Source: an uncultured Lachnospiraceae bacterium (GTDB taxonomy: Bacteria; Bacillota; Clostridia; Lachnospirales; Lachnospiraceae). From it: 5,956 bases of DNA. Both the position numbers and the translations under genes were made by a program. Of the stretch, positions 5,537 through 5,956 are shown piece after piece. Each line of letters opens with the position of its first letter. The stretch's first letter is position 1. The notes under the pieces are model-generated. The model ran no database searches and was not told the origin of the DNA. It worked only from the letters and a program-made list of their open reading frames with translations. The stretch covers positions 1-5,956 of the forward strand of contig CANQYH010000201.1 in NCBI GenBank assembly GCA_947628025.1, read 5' to 3'.

Positions 5537-5544
5537 AGAGGTGA
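5537..5544 (+). promoter_or_regulatory. Ribosome binding site that sets the rnfC start
   Basis: AGAGGTGA lies 5 bases before ATG 5550. The in-frame ATG at 5544 would overlap this site, so the downstream ATG, giving MLFKSHGG, is preferred. Confidence 0.75.
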
Positions 5545-5549
5545 TGCTC

Positions 5550-5956
5550 ATGCTCTTTAAGTCCCATGGCGGCGTCCATCCGAACGACAAGAAGGCGCCC
5601 GCCAACGAAGCGGAGATCTCCACCATTCCTCAGCCCCCGCAGGTGGTCATCCCCATGTCCCAGCACATCGGCGCGCCCTGTACGCCGCTGGTAGCTGTGG
5701 GCGACGAGGTGAAGCTGGGTCAGAAGATCGGCGAGGCGAAAGCCCCCGTCTCCGCCCCGGTCCACGCCTCCGTTTCCGGCAAGGTGGTAGCCATCGGGCC
5801 CCACCTGAACAGCCTCGGCAACATGGTGACCTCCGTCGTCATCGAGAACGACTTCAAGGACACCCCCGCCGAGACCATGGTCCCTGCCTCCGCAGAGGCC
5901 CTGGAAAGCCCCGAGCAGATCGCGGACATCGTCCGTGAGGCCGGCATCGTGGGCAT
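5550..5956 (+). CDS. rnfC: Rnf electron transport complex subunit C, N-terminal part (3' end outside window)
   Basis: RnfC is the peripheral, cytoplasmic-side subunit of the membrane Rnf complex. The complex passes electrons from reduced ferredoxin to NAD+ and pumps Na+ or H+; RnfC carries FMN/NADH and iron-sulfur cluster sites in parts not yet reached here. The 135 full codons show the family N-terminus: HGGVHP (6-11), VVIPMSQHIGAP (32-43), VGDEVKLGQKIGEA (50-63) and APVHASVSG (69-77). These match the RnfC N-terminal and lipoyl-like barrel domains. The last residues, IVREAGIVG, lead into the glycine-rich GMGGA motif expected just beyond the edge. In clostridia rnfC usually opens the rnfCDGEAB operon, and the dedicated promoter and long upstream gap agree with this. 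It is divergent from tnaA. The identity is highly secure; the rest of the operon is not visible. Confidence 0.94.
   Translation, partial: MLFKSHGGVHPNDKKAPANEAEISTIPQPPQVVIPMSQHIGAPCTPLVAVGDEVKLGQKIGEAKAPVSAPVHASVSGKVVAIGPHLNSLGNMVTSVVIENDFKDTPAETMVPASAEALESPEQIADIVREAGIVG

Overview
The window looks like a chromosomal segment of a GC-rich anaerobic Firmicute, most likely a gut Clostridia of the Oscillospiraceae type. This rests on three things: a TagD-type wall teichoic acid enzyme, an Rnf complex gene that begins with a typical clostridial RnfC N-terminus, and GC-rich genes with strong AGGAG ribosome binding sites separated by AT-rich promoter DNA. The taxonomic placement is inference; no rRNA or other marker gene is present.

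Layout. Bases 1-368 (+) are the 3' part of tagD, cut by the window edge. Bases 369-523 are a convergent intergenic gap with two strong inverted repeats. One of them (401-422, with its T-tract on the minus strand) is a good intrinsic terminator for the minus-strand genes. Bases 524-5083 hold four minus-strand genes that read as one operon in the order tnaA (tryptophanase) - predicted secondary transporter - M20D amidohydrolase - YheO/DauR-type PAS-HTH regulator. Bases 5084-5549 are an AT-rich divergent control region with a near-consensus promoter for tnaA and an extended -10 promoter for the plus-strand gene. Bases 5550-5956 (+) are the start of rnfC, cut by the right edge.

How the genes may work together. 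Tryptophanase splits L-tryptophan into indole, pyruvate and ammonia. The gene directly behind it encodes a multi-pass membrane protein suited to bring in an amino acid or related anion, or to export a product. The next gene, separated by only 12 bases, encodes a metallo-amidohydrolase of the family that cleaves N-acyl or indole-acyl amino acid conjugates, so it could release free amino acid inside the cell. The last gene encodes a putative ligand-sensing regulator that may control its own operon. Two matching 17-base palindromes bracket the tnaA promoter with centres 63 bp apart (about six helical turns) and are the best candidate operators. No TnaC-like leader peptide is visible, so control probably differs from the E. 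coli tna paradigm. The least-described item here is this four-gene aromatic amino acid module as a unit, with its unassigned transporter and its paired operators.
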